Shown in pieces: positions 22,679 to 33,256 of a DNA stretch of 64,000 bases. Source of the DNA: Plasmodium relictum (taxonomy: Eukaryota; Apicomplexa; Aconoidasida; Haemosporida; Plasmodiidae); assembly GCF_900005765.1 (NCBI RefSeq), contig NC_041687.1, positions 1,054,001 through 1,118,000 on the forward strand, written 5' to 3'. How positions within the stretch are numbered: position 1 is the stretch's first letter; each line of letters starts with the position of its first letter. The notes under the pieces were generated by a model. That model made no database searches and was not told the origin of the DNA. It saw only the letters and a list, made by a program, of their open reading frames with translations. The position numbers and the translations under genes were made by a program.

Positions 22679-23776
22679 ATGAATATTCTAAAAAAAAAAA
22701 ATGAGAACTCTAAAAAGAAGAGAAATTTATATTATAAAAAATCTTCAAAATTTATAGGATTTTTATATAAATTTGTGAAATGGTATAGAATGGAAGAAGC
22801 ATTTGGCCCCATACAGGCATATAAATATTCTTCAGTGATCATATTTTTAATATTTTTATTTTTATTTAATCTGATCGTTGGTATTTTAGTATTATTAATA
22901 AGTACTCAATATATAGAATGCAGAATTCCATATGAATATAAAAGCCAATCATATACAAAATATTCAATTGTTAGAGTAACTCCAGAACATTGTAAGGGTA
23001 TAGGTAGCATGAAAGAACTTATAGGAACAATAAATGTTCATTATGAAATTCATGGATTACAACAAAATCATTACAGATTTGTAAGTAGCTTTAAAAAAGA
23101 ACAATTAAGTGGACAAGTATTTTTAAAAAAAGAAGATGTTAGTGAATGCCATCCTTTTATTACATTTTCAGAAGGTGGAGTAAACAAAATACTACATCCC
23201 TGTGGTATATTCCCATGGAACGTTTTTAGTGACAGTTATATTTTTTATGATAAAGAACCAGATGAATCCCCATATCCTTCCCCTATACCAATAAAACAAA
23301 AAGTAGAAGATATAACAATAAAATATTATAGAAAATTTTTTAAAAATCCATCTAGTGATATTATTAATTCTAATAAAGAAAAAGTATATTTTTGGATGGA
23401 CGAAGAATTACAATCTAAATCTTTACAGGAAAATAAAGAAACTAATGAAAAATTAGTTATTTTACCTCAAACCTTAAAATATGATGAAGCTGGAAAAGCT
23501 ATAGAAAATAGTCATTTTATAAATTGGATGATTCCATCAGCACTTAATTATATTAAACGTTTATATGCTAAAATAGATGGGCCATTAGTGTTTCCTTTCT
23601 ATATTTATATTGAAAATAGATTAAAAATTAATGACACTAAGATAGTTGTTATTTCTAATTCTACTCCTTATCCTGGAACTACTTTTATTGGATTCCTTTT
23701 TATTGTAATATCTCTTATTGCTTTTATTTTATCCATTCTATACCTAATAAGAATGAGGAAATATCAATTTACATAA
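22679..23776 (+). CDS. CDC50: LEM3/CDC50 family protein (P4-ATPase flippase beta subunit)
   Basis: CDC50 proteins bind P4-ATPases, are required for their exit from the ER, and take part in lipid flipping. This 365-residue protein has the family architecture: a short cytosolic N-terminus, a membrane span at about 52-75, a large lumenal domain and a second span near 335-358. Family signatures seen are NHYRFVSSF (130-138), ECHPF (156-160), HPCGIFPWNVFSD (173-185) and NWMIPSALNYIKRLYAKID. The lumenal cysteines include those in ECHPF and HPCG. Plasmodium has several CDC50 paralogues; by position next to AMA1 this should be the one named CDC50B, which I recall but did not test. The ATG at 22679 is followed by a strongly basic stretch. 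The gene is a single exon. Confidence 0.95.
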   Translation: MNILKKKNENSKKKRNLYYKKSSKFIGFLYKFVKWYRMEEAFGPIQAYKYSSVIIFLIFLFLFNLIVGILVLLISTQYIECRIPYEYKSQSYTKYSIVRVTPEHCKGIGSMKELIGTINVHYEIHGLQQNHYRFVSSFKKEQLSGQVFLKKEDVSECHPFITFSEGGVNKILHPCGIFPWNVFSDSYIFYDKEPDESPYPSPIPIKQKVEDITIKYYRKFFKNPSSDIINSNKEKVYFWMDEELQSKSLQENKETNEKLVILPQTLKYDEAGKAIENSHFINWMIPSALNYIKRLYAKIDGPLVFPFYIYIENRLKINDTKIVVISNSTPYPGTTFIGFLFIVISLIAFILSILYLIRMRKYQFT

Positions 23777-24350
23777 GATAATTATATGCACATCTTATAC
23801 CCAAATATTCATATATATATATATATATATACTCAATATAATGTGGAAAATAGAAAATATATAGTTATTAAATAATTGATATAAGGAACTTTAAAAAAGT
23901 AAAAAATGTTATAGAAGTGCTTAAAAAAAAGTGCTTTGTACTAAAAAATATGTATATATACATAACTTCATTCTTGTTTTTTCTAGTTTAAATATTAATT
24001 TTATTTTTTTAATTGTCAATACTAATTATTTATTTTTTTTTTTTTTTGAATTATTTTTTATGTCATTAAAATTTAATATTATAATTGATTTATACTAAAT
24101 AAAATATTATGAAATTTTAAAAAAATAATTCTTTTTTAATTATATATTTAGAATTTTTCTAGTTTAAGCAATCACAATTTTTTTTTTTTTTCAGTATACA
24201 ACTTTTTTAAAAAAAAATATTCATATTTATACTTTTATAATAAAATATTTTTAAAATAAATCTAATAAGAACGTTATATTTCTGAAAGAACAAACTTTTT
24301 TGTTTTTAATTTATTGAAAGGCAATTTAAAGTACCAAAAATTAAAGTATA

Positions 24351-24413
<63 letters not shown>

Positions 24414-26521
24414 TGTTACATTAACGACTTTAATATTTTTTTCTTTTTAATTATAAGAATTATTGATATTACATTATGTATTTCCATGATATTTTTATTA
24501 ATTTCATATTTAAGCATTTTCTCAATTATTTTAATGAACATTTTTAAACTTATTGAAGTAAAAATATTATTCTTTTAAAATATATTTTAGTCTCTCTCTA
24601 AAAATACACTTCATTATTATATTAATTATTACAACAAATTCTCTTAAATATTTTCATTTGGATGCTTATGTTTCTTCTATACTTTTGATATTATTTTTTT
24701 ATTTTTATTTTTTTTTTTTCCATCTACGTGTTTAATTTTCAAAAAAATTTATAAATATTTTTTTTTTTTTTATCTTTGTTTACATGAATTTAATCTTATA
24801 ATATTTTTACGATACCTTTATTTTGTGTTATTTTTCCATAAAATTTTTAAATATTGATTAGAAAAAAAACAACTAAAAAAGTTTTTTTAATTAAAAGAAT
24901 ATGATAAAAAATAGATGATAAAGTGATAAAACTTTAAATAAATGAGAAAAAAACAATGACTGAATAAAGTAGGAATGACATAATTATATAAATGATTAAA
25001 TTAAAAAAGAATTTCTCATTTTTTATTACACTTTTGAATTTATAATTTACTCTTTGTTCCTTAATTTGTTAGCTATAATGCTTGTTTAATTGATATATAT
25101 ACATATATATATTGACAATAAATTATTGTTTCTTGTAAAACCTTGCTTATAATGGTTTTTCTTTTTAATAAAAAAAAAAAAAAAGTAAATACTATTTAAT
25201 ATATTATTTTTTTATTTTTGGTCCTTTTTGATATTTAAAACTTTTTATTAAAGAATAAAAAAAAAAAAAAGAGCTAATTTATAAATCTTAATATTATGTT
25301 TTTTTTTCTGCATGTTCAATTTAAAGAATTTAAAAAAATATAACAAAATTTATAAGACCTCAAAAAAAAAATAGTGGAAAAATTTAATTATAATAAATAT
25401 TTTTAAAATAAATCGAAATAAAAATGGATGTGTAAGAATTTATTTATATTTTTGAGTAAATATTTTATCTACACATTATATTACAGAGACTTAAAAAATT
25501 TTGTTATATTTAACACATTGCATATTGATTTATTTTTTTCACATACTTCATCATATTTTATAGATGTTCTAAATTATATCATATATTATAATTTTTAAAT
25601 ATTATTAATATTAATTTTTTTATTTTTGATTTTTGTGAAATTTTCTCTAATAGTTAAGATTTTTTCTATTTAAAAAAAAAAAAGTTACATAAGAAACAAT
25701 ACAGCCTAACAACATTTTTATTAAAAAAAATTCGTAAGTGTTAAAACATAAGATTATGTTTTTTTAAAAGTTTTATGTGAATATATTTTTATTTTATCTT
25801 TTAATTGGAATATTTTTTTTTTTTTAATTTTTCTTTTAATTATAAAGAATATTCAATGAACTTTTGTTTGATTTTGTTTTTTTTTTTTTTGTTTTTGGTG
25901 ATTTAACGCTCACTCTAGCATGCAGAAGTTGAAAAAAAACAGAATCATTTTATTTTTTGTTTCTTGTGTATTATCCGTAAAAAAATATAATTTTTTTTTT
26001 TCTCTTTAAATATAACAATTAAAAAAAAAAAAAAAAAGAAAAAATTACATAAAAAAACTTAACACTAAACTTAAAAATTTAATTTTATATGAAAAGAGTT
26101 TTTTTCTTTTTTTCGAGCCTCTTATTGAGAATTATAAAAAATAAGAGAATAATTAACGGATCCATTTTTTGATTGTAATGCACAAAAAAAGAAATTTTAC
26201 TTTTTATGATTTGTATATATTCTAGTACAGAAAAAATATATATACACATTATTTTACATAAAATAGTTTACGTATGTATATAAATAAATAAAATTATAAA
26301 TTTGAAAAAATTTTATTTATTTTTACTTGTTTTTATATTTCTTATTTTTTTTTTTGTTATCATCATTGTCAAATCGAAAAGTATAATATATACTAATTAA
26401 AAAGTGATATATATATATATATATATTGTATGTATATACATGTATATATATGCATACTAAATTTATTATAGTTAAATTTATTAATATACATGCATATTTA
26501 TTAAATTATAATTTACAAAAT
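23777..26521. promoter_or_regulatory. Long intergenic region with AMA1 promoter and leader
   Basis: About 2.7 kb of very A/T-rich DNA. It includes the CDC50 3' flank, a long AT microsatellite, a single GCATGCA site at 25918-25924 and an 8-bp inverted repeat at 26119-26147 (arms CTCTTATT / AATAAGAG). An in-frame ATG at 26450 would add 24 residues to AMA1, but these do not look like part of its signal peptide. No other gene was seen. Confidence 0.55.
24354..24411. repeat. AT microsatellite, about 29 copies
   Basis: This is the longest pure dinucleotide tract in the window at 58 bp. It lies between CDC50 and AMA1. Its length is likely to vary between isolates and is hard to sequence. Confidence 0.95.
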
Positions 26522-28192
26522 ATGAGGAAATTATATTATATTCTAATTTTAAGTGCTCAACATTTTATATACCTAAGTAAATGTGGGAAACTTACAAAAA
26601 AGGGAGCAAATCCCCAGGATAATTTATTAGATAATGGAAAAGCAGTAGAACGAAGTCAAACTATACAAAACCCTTGGAGAGAGTACATGAAAAAATATGA
26701 TATACAAAATAATCATGCTTCAGGTATAAGAGTTGATTTAGGTGGAGATGCAGAATTTAAAGATAAAACATATAGATTACCTATAGGAAAATGCCCAGTT
26801 TTCGGAAAAGGTATAACTATAGAGAATTCTAATAAAAGCTTTCTAGATAGTGTAGCTGTTGGGAATGAAAAAGTAAAATCAGGAGGATTTGCTTTTCCAA
26901 AATTTCCAAATGGTGAACATATTTCTCCCTTATCTTTAGAAGTATTAAGGGTACAATACAATCATATTGATGAACTTAAAAATTTAAATCCAATATCTTT
27001 ATGTTCTAAGCATGCATCTAATATTCGTCCAGATGGTGATTTAAATTCAGAATATAGATATCCATCTGTTTATGATATTGAAAACAATATTTGTTATGTA
27101 TTGTATATATCAGCGCAAGAAAATATGGGTCCTAGATATTGTGATAGTAATAAAAATAATGAAAATGCTTTGTTTTGTTTCAAACCGGAAAAGTTAGAAA
27201 AATATAAAAACTTGGTATACTTAACCAGGGACTTGAGAGATGATTGGGAAGAGTATTGTCCTCGTAAAAGTTTAGGAAACTCTAAATTTGGTTTATGGGT
27301 AGATGGAATATGTGAAGAAATACCCTTAACACATTCATATGACGCCGATAATATCATGAAATGTAATGAACTTGTTTTTCAATCTAGTGCTTGTGATCAG
27401 CCGAGAATTTATGAAGAAGAATTTAGTGATTACGAAAAATTATCACAAGGAATAAAAAACGGAAATGTAAATGCTATTCGTAATGTATTTTTTCCAAAAG
27501 GAGCTTTTGAATCTGATAGATATAAAAGTAACGGAAAAGGTTATAATTGGGCTAATTATGATACAGTAAATAAGAAGTGTTATATTTTTAATGTAAAACC
27601 TACATGCTTAATTAACGATAAAAATTATATCGCTACTACTGCTTTATCTCATCCAACTGAAATGGAAAATAATTTTCCTTGTGAAATTTATAAAGAAGCA
27701 ATAGAAAAAGAAATAGGAATTCAATCTAAAAAGATGGAATTACAAAGTAATGAAAAATTAATTTTACCAAGAATATTTATATCTAATGATAAAGAAAGCT
27801 TAAAATGTCCATGCACTCCTGAAGAAGTAGTTAATTCAACTTGTAGATTCTTTGTCTGCAGATGTATTGAAAGAATGGAAGAATTAACAAAAAATAATGA
27901 GACGAAATTAAAAGATGAATATGTCACTAGCGATCCTAGTAGTGGAAATAAAAAAACGATGTTTATCATTGCAACTATTGTAGCTCTTGTCTTATTAGCA
28001 GCAGCATTTCTCATTTACTTTTATAGAAAAAAAAAATCAGATGACAAATTTGAAAAAATGGAGCAAACAGACGCTTACGGTAAATCAAATGAAAGGAAAG
28101 ATGAACTGTTAGATCCTGAAGCATCCTTCTGGGGAGAAGAAAAAAGAGGATCTCATACTACTCCAGTTTTAATGGAAAAACCATATTATTAA
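26522..28192 (+). CDS. AMA1: Apical membrane antigen 1
   Basis: AMA1 is a micronemal type I membrane protein. On the parasite surface its ectodomain binds RON2 to form the moving junction during host-cell entry. The 556-residue product has a signal peptide (MRKLYYILILSAQHFIYLSK), a short prosequence, three disulfide-bonded ectodomain domains, a membrane span (about 480-500) and a cytosolic tail. The tail carries the conserved ASFWGEE motif (Trp537) and RGSHTTPV with Ser544, at the place of the phosphorylated serine of P. falciparum AMA1. All 16 canonical cysteines are present (91, 161, 191, 207, 219, 246, 264, 281, 353, 362, 387, 429, 431, 441, 446, 448). An extra Cys291 lies in domain II. 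Tyr195 matches the tyrosine of the RON2-binding groove. The long P. falciparum-type prodomain is absent. The gene is a single exon, intact. Confidence 0.99.
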   Translation: MRKLYYILILSAQHFIYLSKCGKLTKKGANPQDNLLDNGKAVERSQTIQNPWREYMKKYDIQNNHASGIRVDLGGDAEFKDKTYRLPIGKCPVFGKGITIENSNKSFLDSVAVGNEKVKSGGFAFPKFPNGEHISPLSLEVLRVQYNHIDELKNLNPISLCSKHASNIRPDGDLNSEYRYPSVYDIENNICYVLYISAQENMGPRYCDSNKNNENALFCFKPEKLEKYKNLVYLTRDLRDDWEEYCPRKSLGNSKFGLWVDGICEEIPLTHSYDADNIMKCNELVFQSSACDQPRIYEEEFSDYEKLSQGIKNGNVNAIRNVFFPKGAFESDRYKSNGKGYNWANYDTVNKKCYIFNVKPTCLINDKNYIATTALSHPTEMENNFPCEIYKEAIEKEIGIQSKKMELQSNEKLILPRIFISNDKESLKCPCTPEEVVNSTCRFFVCRCIERMEELTKNNETKLKDEYVTSDPSSGNKKTMFIIATIVALVLLAAAFLIYFYRKKKSDDKFEKMEQTDAYGKSNERKDELLDPEASFWGEEKRGSHTTPVLMEKPYY

Positions 28193-29540
28193 AGATAATG
28201 AAATAAAATAGTTTGTAAATTAAATAAAATGAATTAGAATATTAATTGAATTGGATTATGTTCAATAAGATAAAATAAAAATTAATTAAAAATTATTGGT
28301 TTTTATAATTAATATACAAATTATGTAAGCATATAGTGTTTAATTAAAGTATAAATGAATTGTTTTTCAAAAAATATATATATATAAAAAAAAAAAATAC
28401 ATCTAAAATTATCTCCCAGGGGCATTTAAAAATATAAATATTATTTCTATAAATTGATTTATTTGTATTATTGTTATAATAACATATTTGAAAGAATATT
28501 CTCTTTTATATACGTTTTAAATATATTTAATACCTTTGTGCTATCTTATTTTTCTCCTTTTCTATTATTTTGTTTTAATTTTAAAATATATTTCATTAAA
28601 TATTATTTTGGAAATATATATATAAATTTAACTTTCATATTTGAAAGGAATAAGGAATCAAAATTAAAAATTTTCTTTTTTATTTTTTTGAAAATAAATG
28701 ATGATGGTACATTTAATTGTTCATCATATATCTGACATACTATATATTTTATAATTCATAATTTGCTGATGTTTCTTTAAAATTTTATATTTTTTTTCTT
28801 AAATTCATAATTTCTTTTAAATTGCATTTTTTTTAGTATAAATATTTTTCAACTATTTATTTTTTACCTTTATGTGATATTGTTTTATATGTATGCCAAA
28901 TCATATTACTTTTTTTTTTTCAATTCTATATTACTAAAAACTTTTATTTTTATTATATTTTATTATTATTTTTTTTATTTCCTTTAGCCTTTTTAACATT
29001 ATTTTCTATTATATATTATGAATTGTTCCTTTTTTTTTTTTGTTTTTCATTTTGATTTGTTTTATTATTTCTTACTTTATTTTATTTTATTTTATTTTTT
29101 TTTTAATAAAAAAAGTATATTATTTAAAGAAGATAAAAAAACCTTATGTTTAAACTTAAAATATTATATTACAATATATAAAGAATATTATATTGTTTCT
29201 GTTAAATTACAAGGAAAATATGATCCTACATTAATTATTATGTTATAAAAAAAAAATTAGAAAAATATTTTACTTTTACCTTAAAAATATTATAATTTTT
29301 TTATAAAAGTTTTTTTTATTTGTTCTTATTTATTTTTTTTTTAAAGTAACGGTCTTATAATTTTTAAATCTTAAAATACAATAAATAAACGAGAGTAAAA
29401 ATGAAAAATTATAAAAAAGGAAAATTTGTATGATCCCAAATATTAATATTTTTATTAACATTTTTTCATATATGAAGCCAAAAGTAAATAACAACAAAAA
29501 AAAAAAAAAAAAAAATTAAAAGAATAGAAGAATATGATTT
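28193..29540. other. Intergenic region, no gene seen
   Basis: About 1.35 kb between AMA1 and the next gene. Two Phe/Tyr/Ile-rich frames here (28454-28735 and 29018-29248) look like chance products of T-rich DNA. A small GC-rich patch, ctcccaggggc, stands out at 28413-28423 in the AMA1 3' flank. Confidence 0.6.
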
Positions 29541-30918
29541 ATGCTCATAAATGAAAAAATGCTTGCAAATTATAATGAAATAAAAAAATTATTTAATTAT
29601 TATATTAGAGAATATTATTATCAAAAATCAAAAGGTACATATTTTGTTTATATTAAGAAACCAGGATTATTGTTTACTTCTTTAAAGTTTTATAAAAGAA
29701 AAAAAACATATTTTCCAAATATATATGATTGGTATTTTGATAATTTAAGTGATTTAAAACAAAACAAAGACATATTAAATTATGAAAATTATTACAATAT
29801 AAAAAATATATATTCTTATAAAATAAATAAAGAAAAAATTAAAACAGAAAATTATGTTGAAACTAATAATATATATATAAATGATTCAGAGGAAAATTTA
29901 AAAAACATATATAAAACTAGTAATTTATACTTTAATATAAATCCAGTTTATTTATCTAAAATATGTTTATATGACTTAAATGATTATAATATTTTATTTT
30001 CAAATAATTATTATGATGCATTTATACACTTTTATTATAGTATTATATCATATAAAATTAATCTAAATGATATTCGAATTTTTCCAAATCTAAAAATATT
30101 AATTGGACATATTAAAAATTTAAGCAACATAATAAATGATGAATTAATAAAGAATACTTATTTCTATTTAATTAAACAAAAAAAAGTTTATGATGAAAAA
30201 TATCTTTACAATATTTTTTTAAGTATATATACTATTATGCTAGACAATTCCCCTTTTTACTTATTTGTAGATAATAAAGAACAATTTATAAATATTCTTA
30301 ATTTCATAAATAAAGTAAAATAAAAAAATTTATATATATAAAGAAATAATAATAATTATAATAAAGAAATTTTAAAAAAATATATATTTTTTTTTATAGG
30401 ATGATATTAAAAATATGTTTGAAAGCGTCATACCTTTTCCATATTATTTAGTTGTAGATAATAGTGTAAATATATATAATTTACAAAGTTTTAATATTTT
30501 TTTAAAAAAAATTTTAAACGAAAATAAGAAAAACATTTTTTCTAGTGAAAAAAAAAGAAATATTTTTGTTTGTCCTGAAAACAACTTAAATCCATTTAGC
30601 TATAATACTAACAATAATAGTTATATTAATAGTAATACTATAAGTTGTAATAACATTAGCGGTAATCATATTAATAGTAATAACATCAGTAGTAGTCATA
30701 TTAATAGAAATAATATCAATAATAGTAATGTCAGTAGTAATAATATTAATAGTAATAATAAAGATAAATATATTCATGAACAAACTAAATATAATTGTGA
30801 AAATGAAAAAATTTCAGAAAGAAGAATGTCAAATGCAAAAAATGAAAAAATATATTTTTTTAAATTAATAAAAATTTTTGTTACGAAGCCAAATTATCGT
30901 TTTAAAGAAAAAAAATAG
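29541..30918 (+). CDS. Unknown protein with a pentapeptide-periodic repeat (two exons)
   Basis: Exon 1 is 29541-30314; a phase-0 intron (GTAAAATAAA...TTTATAG, 85 nt) spans 30315-30399; exon 2 is 30400-30918. The joint reads ILNFINK|DDIKNMFESV and the product is 430 residues. The N-terminal 60 residues (YYIREYYYQKSKGTYFVYIK, then KPGLLFTSLKFYKR) look ordered. Residues about 190-330 are helical-looking and end in IPFPYYLVVDNSVNIYNLQS. Residues 334-378 are nine copies of a five-residue unit, I-(N/S)-x-(N/S)-x. The tail is Lys-rich and basic. There is no signal peptide or membrane span, and I do not recognise the family. The start is the first in-frame ATG after an in-frame stop at 29535-29537. 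It converges with the next gene. Confidence 0.8.
30625..30759 (+). repeat. 15-bp coding minisatellite, nine units
   Basis: Nine contiguous 15-bp units of the form att-aat-agt-aat-nnn, degenerate but never out of register, fill this stretch of exon 2. They encode Ile or Val every fifth residue. Confidence 0.92.
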
Positions 30919-31095
30919 AAAAAAAAAAAATTACATATTTTTTAATATTATTTTATATATCTTATATGTAATGTGCTTATGTATACATTTTTAATTTGCT
31001 TTAAATGAATTATATATATAAACAATATTTTAAATAAATCAATTCAAGAATTTAAAAAAATATATATTGTTTTTTTTATAATTTGTATCATACAT

Positions 31096-32763
31096 TCAAT
31101 ATTTAATTTGTAAATGTTTCTCTAACTGGTTTATTTCATAATTAGAATACTGATCTATATCTTTAACAGTTTGAGCATATATAATATTTTTCGTCTCATT
31201 ATAAATTATATCATAATTTGATAAAGAGTTGAGGAAATAAAATATTTGATATTTGTTTAATAAGCATAAACTATTATTTATTTGATTGAAAATATATGAA
31301 AACAATTTTTTGTTATATTTTATATAAGAAAATATTTCTAACACTTGTAGCAGATGATTATTATTCATTATTTCTTTATTTAGTAATAAATAATTTATTA
31401 TCTGTTCAATTAATGAATATATTTTTTCCTGTAAAATATTCATAGTACTCTTTTCTCCAATCAATTTGTTATCTCTATCAGAATTTATATGAATATAAAA
31501 AGAATTAAAATTAGTTAAAAACGATTTGCCTTTCAAAAAAAAAATACAAGAATTTAATAAAATAATTAATGTACTAATATCTTTATACATTTTATTTTTC
31601 AAAAATAGAACTGGGAAATATGTAAAGAAATCAGTCACGAAGTGATTTGACATACTATATAAGTGAATTAGTAAACAATAGTTACTAAAACTCATTTTTT
31701 CAACATTATATTTATTTAATATTATATTTAAAAAATAATTTAAAAATGATTCACTTATATTGTATGACAATAAAATATTTTCTTTAGTATCAACGATATA
31801 AGTAGTTTTTTTACTTTCTTCTTCAAATTTGTGTATATAATCATATTCTTCTACATTACCCCTTTTATTATATATATGATAGTCCTCTTTTTCATAATTA
31901 CTTAGATAGTGTATAACAAAAGAAATATCGCGTTCTTTTTCAAAAATGTTGTTTTCTTTAATATTCATTAAATAATCGTTTATTAATTTAAAGTTCAGGT
32001 TGCTAATGTTTACTTTTTTTTTAATTTTATATAAACTTAATCCATTTAAAAAATGTACAATATATTTGTAACCATATTTTAATTGAAAAAAATTATGAAA
32101 AATATTTGATATTAATAAAACAGATATCATTTCGTAACCACCTTTTTCTTCTTGATTCAAATTATTTAACATTTTAAAATTATATATGTATAAACAAATA
32201 TTCTTTAAAATGTTTTCTAATATAAAACTATTGTAATTAATTGTTAAATCAAATATTTTAAAATTTTTATTACTGAGTTCATAAGAATTGTCAATATCTA
32301 AATTTGATTTTGATTCTAGTTCTTTTTTTTCATAACTTGTGTTAATTGGGATTTTCTTGTTTAGATTTCTTTTACTTCTCCCGTATATTTTTCTAACATT
32401 TTCTTGAGTTTTTATTAAACTTTCATTTAATTTGTTATTTTTATATTCTTTAAATTCATATATTTGTAAATTCTTATTATTTACTATTGTCCGAAGTAAT
32501 AAATGATTGAAGTAAATTTTTTTTTTCAAAGATTTCAAATCTTCCTTTATCCTTACATTATTGCATATATTTCTTATAATTTTTTGTGGATCTATATGAC
32601 TTATATTATTAATTATTTGTATATTTATATTATCCAAATCATCTTTCTTTACTTCTTTATTTTTATTTAGCAATTTAATTATTTCTGGAATTTTCAATCG
32701 ATGCACATTTATTTTTCTTTCATTTTGTAACAAAAAATATAACGATTTTGTTAAATTAATCAT
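31096..32763 (-). CDS. Unknown protein, probably all-helical repeats
   Basis: A single 555-residue exon with ATG at 32763. The N-terminus, MINLTKSLYFLLQNERKINV, is basic and hydroxylated without acids for the first 14 residues and could be a mitochondrial presequence. The rest is rich in Leu, Ile, Tyr and Asn, with recurring amphipathic helices. Near the C-terminus HLLQVLEIFSYIKYNKKLFS and YQIFYFLNSLSNYDII have the spacing of the degenerate helical repeats in apicomplexan organellar RNA-binding proteins (RAP/FASTK-like). No C-terminal RAP domain is visible, so this is only a suggestion. Its 3' end is 177 nt from the convergent neighbour. It shares a short divergent flank with the FHA gene. 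Confidence 0.8.
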   Translation of the reverse strand: MINLTKSLYFLLQNERKINVHRLKIPEIIKLLNKNKEVKKDDLDNINIQIINNISHIDPQKIIRNICNNVRIKEDLKSLKKKIYFNHLLLRTIVNNKNLQIYEFKEYKNNKLNESLIKTQENVRKIYGRSKRNLNKKIPINTSYEKKELESKSNLDIDNSYELSNKNFKIFDLTINYNSFILENILKNICLYIYNFKMLNNLNQEEKGGYEMISVLLISNIFHNFFQLKYGYKYIVHFLNGLSLYKIKKKVNISNLNFKLINDYLMNIKENNIFEKERDISFVIHYLSNYEKEDYHIYNKRGNVEEYDYIHKFEEESKKTTYIVDTKENILLSYNISESFLNYFLNIILNKYNVEKMSFSNYCLLIHLYSMSNHFVTDFFTYFPVLFLKNKMYKDISTLIILLNSCIFFLKGKSFLTNFNSFYIHINSDRDNKLIGEKSTMNILQEKIYSLIEQIINYLLLNKEIMNNNHLLQVLEIFSYIKYNKKLFSYIFNQINNSLCLLNKYQIFYFLNSLSNYDIIYNETKNIIYAQTVKDIDQYSNYEINQLEKHLQIKY

Positions 32764-33256
32764 TCAAAACAAATATTTATTTTTAATTAAAGAAATGGTA
32801 ACTTAAAATTAAAAAAATATGATTTAAGTAATAGAAGTTAAATCTTATTATGATAATTATAATAAAATTTTGTCATATTGTTTTAATGAATATTAATTTT
32901 AATCCATATTTTTAAACTAATTAAAAATATAAATATATATATGTTTTTAATTTATAAATATACAAATAAATAATTCTTAAAAACTACTGTTTTGTTTTAA
33001 TAATTATAAAAAAAAAAAAAAAAAATAGAATAAAAATAAAAATAAATTCGAATATATTTTTATATCTACAAAAATAATTTTCGGAATTTATAATTTTTTA
33101 CTTTATTAATTTAAAAAAAAAAAAAAAATAGAAAAAATAAAATTTTATTTATATATTTGCAAAAAATCCTAGATGGTTTATTTAAAAAAAAAAAAAAAAT
33201 AAGAGATATGGCTATATTAGAGAACTATGAATTAAAAAAATTAATTATAAAAAAAA
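32764..33256. promoter_or_regulatory. Short divergent promoter region
   Basis: Only 0.5 kb separates two divergent start codons, so both promoters must be compact or shared. It is A/T-rich with several poly-A runs of 13-17 nt. No specific site was identified. Confidence 0.5.

Noticed and set aside
26426-26521. N-terminal extension of AMA1 (from 26426 or the ATG at 26450)
   Set aside because: The first is a TTG. The extension from 26450 lies before a normal signal peptide beginning MRKLYY and falls in TA-rich leader sequence.
28454-29248. Two Phe/Tyr/Ile-rich frames between AMA1 and the next gene
   Set aside because: One (28454-28735) starts at a non-ATG codon. Composition equals T-rich intergenic DNA, and there are no ordered or charged blocks typical of Plasmodium coding sequence.
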